A stretch of DNA of 64,000 nucleotides from Anaerolineae bacterium (lineage in GTDB: Bacteria; Chloroflexota; Anaerolineae; Aggregatilineales; Phototrophicaceae): contig JAJEBK010000012.1 of NCBI GenBank assembly GCA_022823945.1, positions 1 through 64,000 on the forward strand, given 5' to 3'. Below the pieces are notes generated by a model that made no database searches, was not told where the DNA came from, and was given only the letters and a program-made list of their open reading frames with translations. Below are positions 7,780 through 16,400 of this stretch, piece after piece (the first letter of the stretch is position 1; every line of letters begins with the position of its first letter). The translations under genes and the position numbers were made by a program.

Positions 7780-8625
7780 TCAAGCCGGCTTGTTCTCCAG
7801 CCTGCCCAGCCAGTAATGCACATCAAATTCGTTGTCGCCAGTCAAAAATCGCCACAGCTTGATGCGGTTGACGATCTCCAGGCGTCCGCTGGCCGCTTCG
7901 AACCAGGGCTCGCGCCGGCTGAGAATATCTTGTACGCCGCCATCTCGCGCATTGCGTGTATAAATCTCCCGCTGCGACTGGTAGCCCGGCTCCAGGTCTT
8001 GTGTATTCCACAAGCGCAGTTGGCGTACAGCCGGATTGAGGCGCAGCTTGAACATGTAACGGCGGCGGTCGGTTTTGTTTTGGCGTCCGCAGTGCCAGAT
8101 GCCGTGATGCAGCGCCAGCAGGGTGCCCGCCTTGCAGACCATGGCGATCTGCCCGCGCATATTCTGATAGGCGGCCACATCCATCTCGTTGACGCGGCGG
8201 AAGTGACTGCCGGGCAACAGCAATGTCCCGCCCATCTCCAGCGGCACATCGTGTGGGAAGTACATCAGTTGAATATCAAAATGCGTGCGCAGGTCAATGA
8301 TGGAGTCGGCATGCAAGCCCTGCGCCTTGCCTTCGTTGGGCTCGCGCACATGGATGGCATCGTGATCAAAAAGCGGATCTTCGCCGACCAGGCTTTGGAT
8401 CAAGCCTTGCACCTCGGGCAGGTCGAGCATGTGGCGCAGGGCGGTGCCGGCATAGCACTGTGAAAGTGGCGTACCGGCTGGCGCGCCTTTGATGGCTTGG
8501 CGGTCGATATCGCGCATGACCGCCTCGTTGATTTCCGCCGGCACCAGCTCGTCAAAGCGCAGGAAACCCCGCGCCACGAACTCCGCCATCTGCTGCGAAT
8601 TGAGCAAATGCTGTTTGTCGATCAT
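7780..8625 (-). CDS. phytanoyl-CoA dioxygenase (PhyH) family protein
   Basis: A 281-residue Fe(II)/2-oxoglutarate-dependent oxygenase. The iron-binding facial triad is visible as His105-x-Asp107 (GLHADS) and the distal His178 in GIWHCGRQNKT, followed by an arginine-rich stretch (TDRRRY) that can hold the 2-oxoglutarate carboxylate. Length fits bacterial PhyH proteins that hydroxylate small metabolites; substrate unknown. Its ATG overlaps the stop of an unknown 93-residue gene by 4 bases, which indicates translational coupling and a shared job in a three-gene minus-strand operon (9394 to 7780). Confidence 0.85.
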   Translation of the reverse strand: MIDKQHLLNSQQMAEFVARGFLRFDELVPAEINEAVMRDIDRQAIKGAPAGTPLSQCYAGTALRHMLDLPEVQGLIQSLVGEDPLFDHDAIHVREPNEGKAQGLHADSIIDLRTHFDIQLMYFPHDVPLEMGGTLLLPGSHFRRVNEMDVAAYQNMRGQIAMVCKAGTLLALHHGIWHCGRQNKTDRRRYMFKLRLNPAVRQLRLWNTQDLEPGYQSQREIYTRNARDGGVQDILSRREPWFEAASGRLEIVNRIKLWRFLTGDNEFDVHYWLGRLENKPA

Positions 8626-8903
8626 GCCCCTGTGTCCTCCAGTTTCTCAAATACAAAACCATATTTCATGAACGAAGTGCTGTATTCTTCGCCGGGATAG
8701 GGCGGGATGAGCACGGGCAACTGCAAGAGCCGCCAACCATCACGCAGGGCATCCAGGCCCGTTTCATAGGGTGGTGTGTCGCTGTCGCCGGTAGTATGCG
8801 CCTGGTTGCCAGTGCCATCGTACATCGACCAGCCCAATACGCGGCTGTCCAGTGCCGATGTAGACAGGTAGAGCGTTAAGACCTGCTGTCGAATGGTTGC
8901 CAT
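8622..8903 (-). CDS. unknown 93-residue protein coupled to the PhyH gene
   Basis: I do not recognise this protein. The ATG at 8903 starts MATIRQQVLTLYLS and the stop overlaps the next ATG by 4 bases. It is soluble, without membrane segment or Cys/His metal motif, and contains YDGTGNQAHTTGDSDTPPYE and LPVLIPPYPGEEYST, two proline/acidic loops that look well conserved in type. Translational coupling with the dioxygenase suggests a partner or substrate-handling role, which is inference only. The frame extends further upstream to 9335, but that part lies over the next gene in another frame and is a shadow. Confidence 0.65.
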   Translation of the reverse strand: MATIRQQVLTLYLSTSALDSRVLGWSMYDGTGNQAHTTGDSDTPPYETGLDALRDGWRLLQLPVLIPPYPGEEYSTSFMKYGFVFEKLEDTGA

Positions 8904-8992
8904 CAAACCCCTCTGCTGCGCGCGAATGATTGGCGATGCTAACGCAGGTTGCGCCAAGACGCAATATTTTGCCCGGCGTGTATTCCGATCGT

Positions 8993-9394
8993 TCAGTCGT
9001 CTGTTTCTACCGGGATCGGCACGCGCATATCGGGCAAGTCCGAGCGCTCGCGGAAGTAGCGGATGACTACATCGCCGATGACCTTGGCTTTGGCAGCCAT
9101 CGCCGCGCTTTTGACTGCCCAGCCGGCCAGCGGGATCAAACCAGCCGCCTCGGCAATCACGCCGCCAGCGATCGCGCTGCCCACCGCGCCCGAAAGCGTC
9201 GACAACAGGTGGTCCATCTCGAAGGCATTGACCTCGTAGGCGCTGGATACCTGGTGAATCATGGCGGTATCGGCGGCTGTGAGGAAGAAGGCGCTGCCAG
9301 GAATCCAGCCGGTAAGCGCGGCACCGGTCGTCCAATTCGTGACAAGTTTGCGCGCCTCGCGGTCGGCATCTTGCAGTGATTTGGGCATGGGCAA
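8993..9394 (-). CDS. small hydrophobic DUF697-like protein
   Basis: A 133-residue protein with alternating hydrophobic helices: TTGAALTGWIPGSAFFLTAA (about 22-41), then AVGSAIAGGVIAEAAGLIPLAGWAVK (about 71-96). The helical, Gly/Ala-rich layout resembles the DUF697 domain found with dynamin-like and Era-like GTPases, but the match is by eye and weak. The N-terminus may be the second Met (MPKSLQDADRE). It is the first gene of the minus-strand group that ends with the PhyH dioxygenase, 89 bases upstream of the 93-residue gene. Confidence 0.6.
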   Translation of the reverse strand: MPMPKSLQDADREARKLVTNWTTGAALTGWIPGSAFFLTAADTAMIHQVSSAYEVNAFEMDHLLSTLSGAVGSAIAGGVIAEAAGLIPLAGWAVKSAAMAAKAKVIGDVVIRYFRERSDLPDMRVPIPVETDD

Positions 9395-9480
9395 CTCCTG
9401 CTCGCTCGTGTACTACCCTATACGCAGGACGGTCAAGATGGTTGTCCCCGGACGGGCTATCGCATTTCGTTGTTTGGTTG

Positions 9481-9619
9481 ACACAGAGAACACAGAGGAC
9501 ACAGAGATTGATTTGCTACGGTAGAACATTTCAGAATCTTCGTTGCAATGAGGGCGACATGTCGGTCACTCAAAGTAAGTTTTAAAGCTTTTCTCTGTGT
9601 TCTCTGTGCCCTCTGTGTT
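9481..9619. repeat. inverted CACAGAG/CTCTGTG element in a 330-bp gene-free stretch
   Basis: The left arm (9481-9507) is built of ACACAGAG-type units; the right arm (9591-9619) is its near reverse complement, CTCTGTGTTCTCTGTGCCCT. About 83 bases of more AT-rich DNA lie between. The arms make this a foldback or MITE-like element of about 139 bp. A related CTCTGTG array without partner occurs at 41066-41103. The rest of 9395-9732 holds only the promoter of the next gene. Confidence 0.75.
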
Positions 9620-9696
9620 GAGTCTTGAGTACTTCGGCGCTGTCGTAGCGGTATTATGTTTTGATGCGATTGGCCTGCTTGTCCCGGGGCGTGGGC

Positions 9697-9725
9697 TAGA
9701 CCAGTCACTGGCGCAAGGCTACAAT
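9697..9725 (+). promoter_or_regulatory. promoter of the GT4 gene, giving a leaderless or nearly leaderless mRNA
   Basis: TAGACC (9697-9702), a 17-base spacer and TACAAT (9720-9725). Transcription would start near 9732, immediately at the ATG at 9733. The -10 hexamer covers the ATG at 9724, which argues against that codon as the start. Confidence 0.5.
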
Positions 9726-9732
9726 GCGCACG

Positions 9733-10968
9733 ATGAAGATCCTTCTGCTCAACGACCGCATCCCGCCCGAGGGCAGGGGTGGCGCCGAGGCAGTCGTTTG
9801 GCGTCTGGCAGTGGGATTGCGCGCGCGCGGCCACCAGGTTCATATTGCCGCTGCCACCGGGCGCGATTCCTTTGATGACCTGCGCGCTGGCATTCAGACT
9901 CATCATCTACATTCTCAATATCCCGAACGTTTCCGCAGTTGGTTGTCTCTTTACAATCCGCAGGTAGCGGGGGCTTTTCGGCGCTTGCTGGCGCGCATCC
10001 AACCCGATGTTGTCAATGCGCACAATGTGCATGCCTGGTTGAGTTGGCATACATTGCGTCAGGCGCGGGAATTTGGCTGCAGAGTCGTCTTCAGCGGGCA
10101 CGACTGCATGCCCGTCGTTTATGGCAAAATGAGCTATTTCATAAATCCCGATGGCGGGCGAATGCGCACCCCAGCAGCGTATCGTCTGCCCGAGCTGCAC
10201 AACCTGCGAGAAAATCGCTTTCGCTACAATCCATTTCGCAACCCGCTGATTCGCCGCGCGCTGGGACATGTGCAGGCAGTCACCGTGCCCAGCCAAGCGC
10301 TGGCTGATGTTTATGCAGCCAACGGCTTGCCGCCGGCGCAAGTCGTGCCCAACGGCATTGATATGAATGCCTGGTCCCCCGTCAGCCCCGAAGTGGTGAG
10401 CCGGTTGCGGGAGCGTTACCGCCTGGCGGGCAAGCGTGTCATCTTGGTGGCCGGTCGGATGACCAGGGAAAAAGGCGTGGAGCAGCTGCTGGCGGCGCTG
10501 GACAGGCTGCGAGGGAGCCTGCCGAATGCGCGCTTGCTCGTACTCTCTTCGCGCAGCATCGAGTCGCAAGTCCCGGCGCGATTCCGGCACCTGCTTGGAA
10601 TAGTTGTTGCCGGCGGCTGGCTGGGCGGAGCGGAATTGCGCGGGGCATATCAATTGGCGGATGTTGTGGCTGTGCCCTCGATCTGCTTTGATACTTTTCC
10701 CACCGTCAATCTGGAAGCCATGGCGCTGGGCACGCCTGTGATCGCGACTTGCTTTGGCGGTTCGCGAGAGCTGGTCAAAGACGGCGAAATGGGCTACATT
10801 ATCAACCCGTTTGACACTGAGACATTCGCCCAACGCCTGCAGATTCTGTTGCAGCAGGATGAGTTGCGCGAGCAGATGGGGCGGCGCGCTCGTGAACATG
10901 TCGCCGCGAATTTCCGCCTGGATCAACAAATTTCAACCATGACCGCTCTATACAAGGCAACGATGTGA
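9733..10968 (+). CDS. glycosyltransferase family 4 protein
   Basis: A 411-residue GT-B retaining glycosyltransferase. The N-terminal nucleotide-fold start is MKILLLNDRIPPEGRGGAE, with the glycine-rich acceptor loop; the donor domain shows VPNGIDMNAW, VAGRMTREKGVEQLL and the E-x7-E region in FDTFPTVNLEAMALGTPVIA. It would use a nucleotide-sugar to build a surface polysaccharide or glycolipid. The ATG at 9733 is chosen because the promoter -10 overlaps the ATG at 9724. The stop overlaps the GTG of the next gene (GTGA), so the two are translationally coupled. Confidence 0.88.
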   Translation: MKILLLNDRIPPEGRGGAEAVVWRLAVGLRARGHQVHIAAATGRDSFDDLRAGIQTHHLHSQYPERFRSWLSLYNPQVAGAFRRLLARIQPDVVNAHNVHAWLSWHTLRQAREFGCRVVFSGHDCMPVVYGKMSYFINPDGGRMRTPAAYRLPELHNLRENRFRYNPFRNPLIRRALGHVQAVTVPSQALADVYAANGLPPAQVVPNGIDMNAWSPVSPEVVSRLRERYRLAGKRVILVAGRMTREKGVEQLLAALDRLRGSLPNARLLVLSSRSIESQVPARFRHLLGIVVAGGWLGGAELRGAYQLADVVAVPSICFDTFPTVNLEAMALGTPVIATCFGGSRELVKDGEMGYIINPFDTETFAQRLQILLQQDELREQMGRRAREHVAANFRLDQQISTMTALYKATM

Positions 10969-11873
10969 CTCAAGCGCAAGCCTACCGAAGCTCAGCCGAC
11001 CTGTTTCGCGCGCAAGCCGCTCTGATGCGCTGGGTGAGCGAGCGCGGCCTCGGCTACTACATTCACAAGGGCGATATTGGACATCGTCTCTTCAATGGCG
11101 GCTACAAGTTTGACCCTGTCGAAGTGTTCTTCAGTTGGCTGCGCGGCGGCGAACTGGCCGCATTCGCCATCTTGTGTCCAAATTGGCAGATATACGACCT
11201 GCAAGTCGCGCCTGATTTGCTCTACAGCGACTTGCACAGCCAGGCAATCCGCTTTTGCGAACGCGAAATCCTGCAGCTGGCGCAGCGTCACAAGCTGAGC
11301 CTGAAGAAACTGCTGCTCGAGGTGGGCGAAACTGATCGAGCCTATGCCGACTTTGTCGTTCAGCACGGCTATCAGTACAGCAAACCTTGCGTCTCGGTGA
11401 CCCGCCACGACCTCGCCGAACTGCCGGACAAACCGCTGCCAGACGGTTTTCGATTTCACGATGCCACCGCTGCTGATGCCGCGAAAATGGCCGATGTGCA
11501 CAATCACAGTTTCACGCCCAAGTGGGATGCCGAAACATACGCCGCCGTTTTCAAGGCTCCGCACATGGAGCGCGAGATCGTAGTCGTTGCGCCCGATGGA
11601 CGTTTTGCGGCTTATGTTAATGTCTGGCATGACAGCGTGAATCGCTCGCTGCTTTTTGAACCGGTGGGCACGCACAGCGACTTCCGCCGGCGTGGCTTGG
11701 CCAGCGCTTTGATGACCTACGCGATGCGGCGTATGCAAAACGAATGGGGCATTGAATGCGCCTATGTCTGTCACGAGCCGCTCGCGATGAATGCCGCGTC
11801 AGGACCGCTCTACGCTTCCCTGGGTTTCGTCAAACTGCATGATTTTGACGAATACGCCAAGCCAGTGAGCTAG
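10965..11873 (+). CDS. GNAT family N-acetyltransferase
   Basis: A 302-residue acetyltransferase, twice the usual GNAT length; the C-terminal half (about 150-302) carries the acetyl-CoA site: FEPVGTHSDFRRRGLASALM is motif A with the R/Q-x-x-G-x-G/A pattern (RRRGLA). The N-terminal half (about 1-145) looks like a degenerate second GNAT domain. It starts with GTG at 10965, overlapping the glycosyltransferase stop by 4 bases. The acceptor is unknown; coupling with a GT4 gene would fit acetylation of a sugar or amine in glycan synthesis, by inference. Confidence 0.8.
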   Translation: MTQAQAYRSSADLFRAQAALMRWVSERGLGYYIHKGDIGHRLFNGGYKFDPVEVFFSWLRGGELAAFAILCPNWQIYDLQVAPDLLYSDLHSQAIRFCEREILQLAQRHKLSLKKLLLEVGETDRAYADFVVQHGYQYSKPCVSVTRHDLAELPDKPLPDGFRFHDATAADAAKMADVHNHSFTPKWDAETYAAVFKAPHMEREIVVVAPDGRFAAYVNVWHDSVNRSLLFEPVGTHSDFRRRGLASALMTYAMRRMQNEWGIECAYVCHEPLAMNAASGPLYASLGFVKLHDFDEYAKPVS

Positions 11874-11977
11874 CAGCCGCTTGACGATCTGCGTGAGCAA
11901 TGCCCAGACGCGCGCCGCGTGACAATCTGCTACAATGTCCCCCAGTGACGCAGCTAATCTACAGGACTTCGTCAGCG

Positions 11978-13438
11978 ATGACCTTGCAGCTATTCAATGT
12001 ATTGGGGCGGGAGAAGCAGCCCTTCACGCCGATTATCGATGGTCGCGTCGGCATGTATGTCTGCGGGCCGACCGTCTACGAACATTCGCATCTGGGACAT
12101 GCCAAGACTTATGTGTCCTTTGATGTCGTCGCGCGCTATCTGCGCTGGCGCGGCTATGAGCTGTTATATGTGCAGAATATCACCGATGTCGGGCATCTGC
12201 GCGAAAATGAAGAAGACCGCGTGCTGGTGCGCGCCGCCCAGCTCAATGCCAAGCCCATGCAGGTGGTGGAGACTTATACCCGCAGCTACTTTGAAGATAT
12301 GGACGCGCTGGGTGTGATGCGCCCCGATATCTCGCCGCGCGCTTCCGGTCATGTGCCCGAGCAGATTGAAATGATCGAGACCCTGCTGGCAAATGGCAAT
12401 GCCTATGTAGCCGATGGCAATGTCTATTTTGATGTGCGCAGCGATGAAGATTATGGCAAGCTGTCTAATCGGCGCGTCGAAGAGCAGCAAGACGAATCGC
12501 GCGAGTTGATCGGCAGCGACAAACTTCATCCAGCCGACTTCGCCTTGTGGAAGCGCGCTGAGCCAGAGCATATCCTGCGCTGGAATAGTCCCTGGGGCGA
12601 GGGCTTTCCGGGCTGGCACATCGAATGTTCGGCAATGGCCAAGAAATACCTGGGCGCAAACTTCGATATCCACGGCGGCGGCATCGACAATATCTATCCG
12701 CACAACGAAAACGAAATCGCCCAAAGCGAATGCGCCAATCACGCGGCTTTTGCCAACTACTGGATGCTGACCGGCAGCCTGAATGTGCTCGACCCCGACG
12801 AAGGCATCCCGGTCAAAATGAGCAAGTCGCTGGGCAACTACATCACAATCAAAGACGCGCTAAAAAACTGGAAGCCGCAAACCCTGCGCTACTTCATCCT
12901 GACTTCGCATTACAGCAGCCCGGTCGTCTATGGCGAAGAAGCGCTGGCATCGGCGAAGGCTGGCTGCGAGCGACTGATGAATGCCCGGCAGCTGGTCCTG
13001 CGCCAGTTGAACAGCGCGCCCGCAGGCGGGGCTGGCAATGGCTTCCTGGAGCGCCTGGACAAAGCGCAGACCGACTTCCGCGCGGTGATGGACGATGACT
13101 TCAATTCGCCACGCGGCATTGCTGTGCTGCAAGACCTGACGCGCGATGTCAACAGCCTGCTCAACAGCGCTGCCGAGATCGGCATCGACACCTTGGCGGC
13201 CATCAACGCGACTTATCAGGCTCTGGGCGGCGATGTATTGGGGCTGCTGGGGGACGAAGCGGCTGATGCGGGCGACAGTCAACGCGAGGCGGCGCTCATT
13301 GAATTGTTGGTAGAGATGCGCGCCCAAGCCCGCGCCCAGCGTGATTATGCGCGCAGCGACCAAATCCGCGATCAGTTGCTGGCGCTGGGCATCTCGCTGG
13401 AAGACCGGGCCGACGGCACGCTGTGGAAGCTGGTGTAG
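11978..13438 (+). CDS. cysS: cysteine-tRNA ligase
   Basis: A 486-residue class I aminoacyl-tRNA synthetase that charges tRNA-Cys. The signature HLGH (38-41) replaces HIGH, KMSKS is at 280-284, and Cys29 in YVCGPTVY is the first zinc ligand; the [19 protein letters not shown] zinc/tRNA segment is present, with NIYPHN where most enzymes have LxFPHH. The ATG at 11978 gives the usual N-terminus; the frame extends upstream but without similarity. A TACAAT hexamer at 11931-11936 could be its -10 box, with no convincing -35. Confidence 0.97.
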   Translation: MTLQLFNVLGREKQPFTPIIDGRVGMYVCGPTVYEHSHLGHAKTYVSFDVVARYLRWRGYELLYVQNITDVGHLRENEEDRVLVRAAQLNAKPMQVVETYTRSYFEDMDALGVMRPDISPRASGHVPEQIEMIETLLANGNAYVADGNVYFDVRSDEDYGKLSNRRVEEQQDESRELIGSDKLHPADFALWKRAEPEHILRWNSPWGEGFPGWHIECSAMAKKYLGANFDIHGGGIDNIYPHNENEIAQSECANHAAFANYWMLTGSLNVLDPDEGIPVKMSKSLGNYITIKDALKNWKPQTLRYFILTSHYSSPVVYGEEALASAKAGCERLMNARQLVLRQLNSAPAGGAGNGFLERLDKAQTDFRAVMDDDFNSPRGIAVLQDLTRDVNSLLNSAAEIGIDTLAAINATYQALGGDVLGLLGDEAADAGDSQREAALIELLVEMRAQARAQRDYARSDQIRDQLLALGISLEDRADGTLWKLV

Positions 13439-13448
13439 GGGTCTGGTC

Positions 13449-13597
13449 TACCCCCCTCGGCCCCCCATATCAATGGGGGGAAGGTTTCGCCGAGATCGGC
13501 ATCCAGTAGCGGAAACGCAGAGTCCGTGTAGATGTCAACGACCAGGTCGCCCTAGCTCCCCGCTCCGATGCCTCGGGGAGGGGCCGGGGGAGGGGTA
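13449..13597. repeat. composite C/G-rich element (two hairpins, terminal inverted repeats)
   Basis: The left hairpin TACCCCCCTCGGCCCCCCAT pairs its C-run with the ATGGGGGGAAGG that follows; the right hairpin is CTCCCCGCTCCGATGCCTCG with a G-rich arm GGGGAGGGGCCGGGGGAGGG. The outer ends (TACCCCCCTCGG and GGGGCCGGGGGAGGGGTA) are inverted relative to each other. The sequence 13444-13487 recurs inverted at 16713-16755 with one length difference. It fills the gap between cysS and the methyltransferase; no gene is seen there. Confidence 0.85.
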
Positions 13598-13682
13598 GGC
13601 AAAGGGCAAGCAAATCGCATTATGGGACAAACCCAGTTGGAGGCGACTCACTGAAGTCGCCCGCGAAAAGGATGGTCTATTC

Positions 13683-14444
13683 GTGCCAGAATTCCTGTAT
13701 GGACATTGGGCGGTGATCGAAGCGATGCGGTCGCGGCGGCGTCAGTTGGATTCGCTGATGATTCACGAGCGCGCCGACAAACGAGGCTCTATCGGCGATG
13801 CGCTGACGATAGCTGACGAGCTCAATCTGCCCGTGCAGCGCGTACAGCGACGCATCCTCGATGATCTGGCAAAAGGCGGCAATCATCAGGGCATGGTGTT
13901 GCGCGTTGGCGGCTATCCCTATTGTGATCTGGAAGACATCCTCGCGATTGCGGCGCGGCTTGACGAGAAACCCTTCATCTTGCTGCTCGACTTGTTGAAA
14001 GACCCGCAGAATGTCGGCTCGCTGATCCGCGTCAGCGATGCCGTTGGCGTGCATGGCATCGTCATTCAAGAGCGGCGCAGCGTGGCGGTTACGCCGGCCG
14101 TGGTCAATGCCAGCTCTGGCGCGGTCGAGCACAGCCAGGTCGCCCAGGTGCCCAATCTGGTGGCGGCGATGAAACAACTGAAGCAAGATGATGTCTGGCT
14201 GGTGGGCTTGGATGTCGGCGCGAACATCCCGCCGCTGGACAGAACCGATCTCAATATGTCGCTGGGGCTGGTGATGGGCAGCGAGGGCGAGGGCTTGCGG
14301 CGGCTGGTGCGCGATACTTGCGACCTGCTGCTGACGCTGCCCATGCGCGGCGAGGTCGGCAGTCTGAATGTGGCGACAGCGGGCGCGGTTGCCTTGTATG
14401 CCGCCTGGAGCGCGCGCGGCTGGCAGGGCTGGGCGCATGCCTGA
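13683..14444 (+). CDS. rlmB: TrmH/SpoU-family 23S rRNA (guanosine-2'-O-)-methyltransferase (RlmB-like)
   Basis: A 253-residue SPOUT methyltransferase that uses SAM to methylate a ribose 2'-OH in 23S rRNA. The three SpoU motifs are visible: DPQNVGSLIR (motif 1), VMGSEGEGLRRL (motif 2) and SLNVATAGAVALY (motif 3), plus the N-terminal substrate-binding domain (YGHWAVIEAM...VQRRILDDLAKGGNHQG) typical of RlmB. The start is a GTG at 13683. The exact target nucleotide is inferred from family only. Confidence 0.88.
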   Translation: MPEFLYGHWAVIEAMRSRRRQLDSLMIHERADKRGSIGDALTIADELNLPVQRVQRRILDDLAKGGNHQGMVLRVGGYPYCDLEDILAIAARLDEKPFILLLDLLKDPQNVGSLIRVSDAVGVHGIVIQERRSVAVTPAVVNASSGAVEHSQVAQVPNLVAAMKQLKQDDVWLVGLDVGANIPPLDRTDLNMSLGLVMGSEGEGLRRLVRDTCDLLLTLPMRGEVGSLNVATAGAVALYAAWSARGWQGWAHA

Positions 14445-14462
14445 GCGGAAGATATAGGCAAC

Positions 14463-14492
14463 AAAAAAACGACGAGCGGCTATAGAAGCCGC
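14463..14492 (-). terminator. Rho-independent terminator of the HdeD-like gene
   Basis: On the minus strand GCGGCT and AGCCGC form a 6-bp stem with a 5-base loop (14476-14492), followed after 6 bases by seven T residues (the A-run 14463-14469 on the plus strand). It lies 29 bases past the stop at 14521 and also separates the convergent rlmB gene. Confidence 0.65.
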
Positions 14493-14520
14493 CCGCTAAT
14501 GTGGAAAATGAGCCGAGCGC

Positions 14521-15096
14521 TCAAACCTGGGCTTTGCCAAGTTCGTCCCGCCACGAGCGTACTTTCATGCCCAGCGCAATCTGCATGACGCCGGTGACCA
14601 GCAGATAAAAGGGCACAATCAGCAAGAGCGTCGCCACTGTCTCGAAGGTATTAAACAGCAGCAGCAAGCCAAATACCAGTGACACGAAGCCGCTGATGCC
14701 CAGCAGCCATTCGTTGTCAATCTCTTCGCGCAGGCGGAAGGCGCTTATAATCTCGAGTCCGCCGCCGATTATCGCCTTGAATGCGAACAGGTTAATCATA
14801 ATCGCCAAAGTCAATGTGCCAAAGACGACCGGGTTGGCCAGGGCAAATATGCCGGCGACAACGCTGACAGCGCCCACCAGCACCATCAAAACCCAGTGCC
14901 CCTCGCGCTTGCGAATCGCGCCCCACAATGTCGAAAGCCCGTCCACCAGCGCATAGACGCCGAATAGCATCACAAAACTGAAAGCGCCCGCCGCCAGCGT
15001 CACGCCAGGCACAACAATCAGCATCAGAGCAAAAATTATCGCTACAATTCCCCGCAACATCAGCGCCTGCGCGGATTGTTCAAGTACACCTTTCAT
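14521..15096 (-). CDS. HdeD/DUF308 family membrane protein
   Basis: A 191-residue polytopic membrane protein with six predicted helices in three pairs, for example IVAIIFALMLIVVPGVTLAAG and WVLMVLVGAVSVVAGIFALA; the repeated helix-GxxxL-xNP pattern (ALANPVVFGTL) is the DUF308 signature seen in the HdeD acid-resistance protein. Precise function unknown. The ATG at 15096 follows a G-rich ribosome binding site and gives the standard N-terminus; an ATG at 15156 would add an unlikely 20-residue extension. It ends at a good terminator. Confidence 0.82.
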   Translation of the reverse strand: MKGVLEQSAQALMLRGIVAIIFALMLIVVPGVTLAAGAFSFVMLFGVYALVDGLSTLWGAIRKREGHWVLMVLVGAVSVVAGIFALANPVVFGTLTLAIMINLFAFKAIIGGGLEIISAFRLREEIDNEWLLGISGFVSLVFGLLLLFNTFETVATLLLIVPFYLLVTGVMQIALGMKVRSWRDELGKAQV

Positions 15097-15268
15097 GACG
15101 AAGCCCCCCTGTGTTGAGTCTGTCGGCAGTGTAGCACTGCGGATATGCGGCTGCAACAGGCGAAATCACACAATAAGCCGCCGCCTATCGCCTGCGGCAG
15201 ATTTGCCCACATCCGCGCTTTATGCTAGCGTTAAGGGGCAGGGGATTAGGGATTGTACTGGAAAGCAC

Positions 15269-15952
15269 ATGGCAAGTTCCAGGGAGCATGCGCGTTTGCG
15301 CAGCCGTATGGTCGATGAGCAGCTTCGAAAACGCGGCATCCAGGACCGGCGAGTGCTGGGCGCGATGAACGTGCTACCGCGCCATCAGTTTGTGCCTGAC
15401 GAGCACAAGCCGCAGTCGTATGAAGATCGTCCTTTGCCCATCGGTGACGGCCAAACCATCTCCCAGCCCTATATCGTGGCTTTTATGACGGAAAATCTGC
15501 GCTTGAAACCGCATCATAAAGTGCTGGAGATTGGCACCGGCTCGGGCTATCAGACAGCCATCCTCTGCCACCTGGCGGATTATGTCTACAGCGTCGAGCG
15601 CATCCCGCGGCTGGCGGATTTGGCGGGCGCGCGCATCGGCGATCTGGGCTATCGCAACCTGGATATTCATGTCGGCGATGGCAGCCAGGGTTTGCCCGAC
15701 CAGGCACCCTTCGACCGCATCATGGTGACAGCCGCTGTGCCACGCCTGCCCAATGTCTTGTGCGCCCAGCTCAGCCAATTCGGCGGACAACTCATCTTGC
15801 CCATCGGCGCTGCGCCCGCGCAAGAACTCAAGCTCATCACGCGCACAGCCGACCGCTTCACCACGCGCAACTTGCTGGGCTGCCGCTTTGTCCCGCTGAT
15901 CGGGCGTTACGGCTTCGACAGCAAGACCGACAGCACTTCTTTTGTGAGCTGA
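15269..15952 (+). CDS. pcm: protein-L-isoaspartate O-methyltransferase
   Basis: A 227-residue SAM-dependent methyltransferase that repairs isoaspartyl residues in aged proteins. Motif I is VLEIGTGSGYQTAIL, the pre-motif region has the Pcm hallmark PIGDGQTISQPYIVAFMTE, and the post-I motif is VYSVERI. Length is standard for PCMT. The ATG at 15269 fits the family start, although the frame remains open 174 bases upstream. The next gene begins 2 bases after its stop and is probably cotranscribed. Confidence 0.95.
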   Translation: MASSREHARLRSRMVDEQLRKRGIQDRRVLGAMNVLPRHQFVPDEHKPQSYEDRPLPIGDGQTISQPYIVAFMTENLRLKPHHKVLEIGTGSGYQTAILCHLADYVYSVERIPRLADLAGARIGDLGYRNLDIHVGDGSQGLPDQAPFDRIMVTAAVPRLPNVLCAQLSQFGGQLILPIGAAPAQELKLITRTADRFTTRNLLGCRFVPLIGRYGFDSKTDSTSFVS

Positions 15953-15954
15953 CC

Positions 15955-16377
15955 ATGCCCGAGTCACAGCCCAGTGGCGATATCAACCTGGCGCTGATCC
16001 AGATGGTGCAAGACGCGCGTCTGCTGCATGACGAGACGGCTCTGCCCAGTGACTATGCCGCTGTCTATTGGATCGAAGCCAAATGTCCCGATGGCGCTTT
16101 GCCTGCGCCGACCGCCCAGGCTGGCGAATGGCGCGTCTGCTTGCGCGCGGATGAGGTCGACAAAGCCTGGCAAAAAGTCAAAGAGGCGACTGTGGCAGGC
16201 AAACTGGGCTACAAGTCGAAAGTATCGACCCGTCCAGCCGCCGGCCAAGCGCACCCAGACCAGCGAATGCTGTGCGTCCGCACGGGCGATGCTCACGATG
16301 CGCAGGCTGTGGCGCGTATCAAAGCAGTCTTGCTGACGATGGGCCTGCGCGACCTGGTCTATGTGCCAGACAGCTAG
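15955..16377 (+). CDS. putative phosphothreonine-lyase-domain/Bles03-like protein
   Basis: A 140-residue soluble protein. YWIEAKCPDGA, GEWRVCLRADEVDKAWQKVK and GKLGYKSKVST resemble the small family annotated as putative phosphothreonine lyase domain (Bles03-like, DUF1917 group), whose biochemical role is not established. The match is by eye and moderate. The start is the ATG at 15955, 2 bases after pcm, so it shares the pcm transcript. It is followed by a 418-base gene-free stretch of repeats. Confidence 0.6.
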   Translation: MPESQPSGDINLALIQMVQDARLLHDETALPSDYAAVYWIEAKCPDGALPAPTAQAGEWRVCLRADEVDKAWQKVKEATVAGKLGYKSKVSTRPAAGQAHPDQRMLCVRTGDAHDAQAVARIKAVLLTMGLRDLVYVPDS

Positions 16378-16400
16378 CCCCCCTCAATCCCCCCCCCCCG

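Noticed and set aside
8993-9335. upstream extension of the 93-residue gene to 9335
   Set aside because: It covers the DUF697-like gene in another frame and has no similarity; the ATG at 8903 with the coupled stop is better supported.
9395-9480. phage or plasmid origin
   Set aside because: No integrase, replication gene, iteron array or AT-rich origin is present; the stretch is plain spacer before a repeat element.
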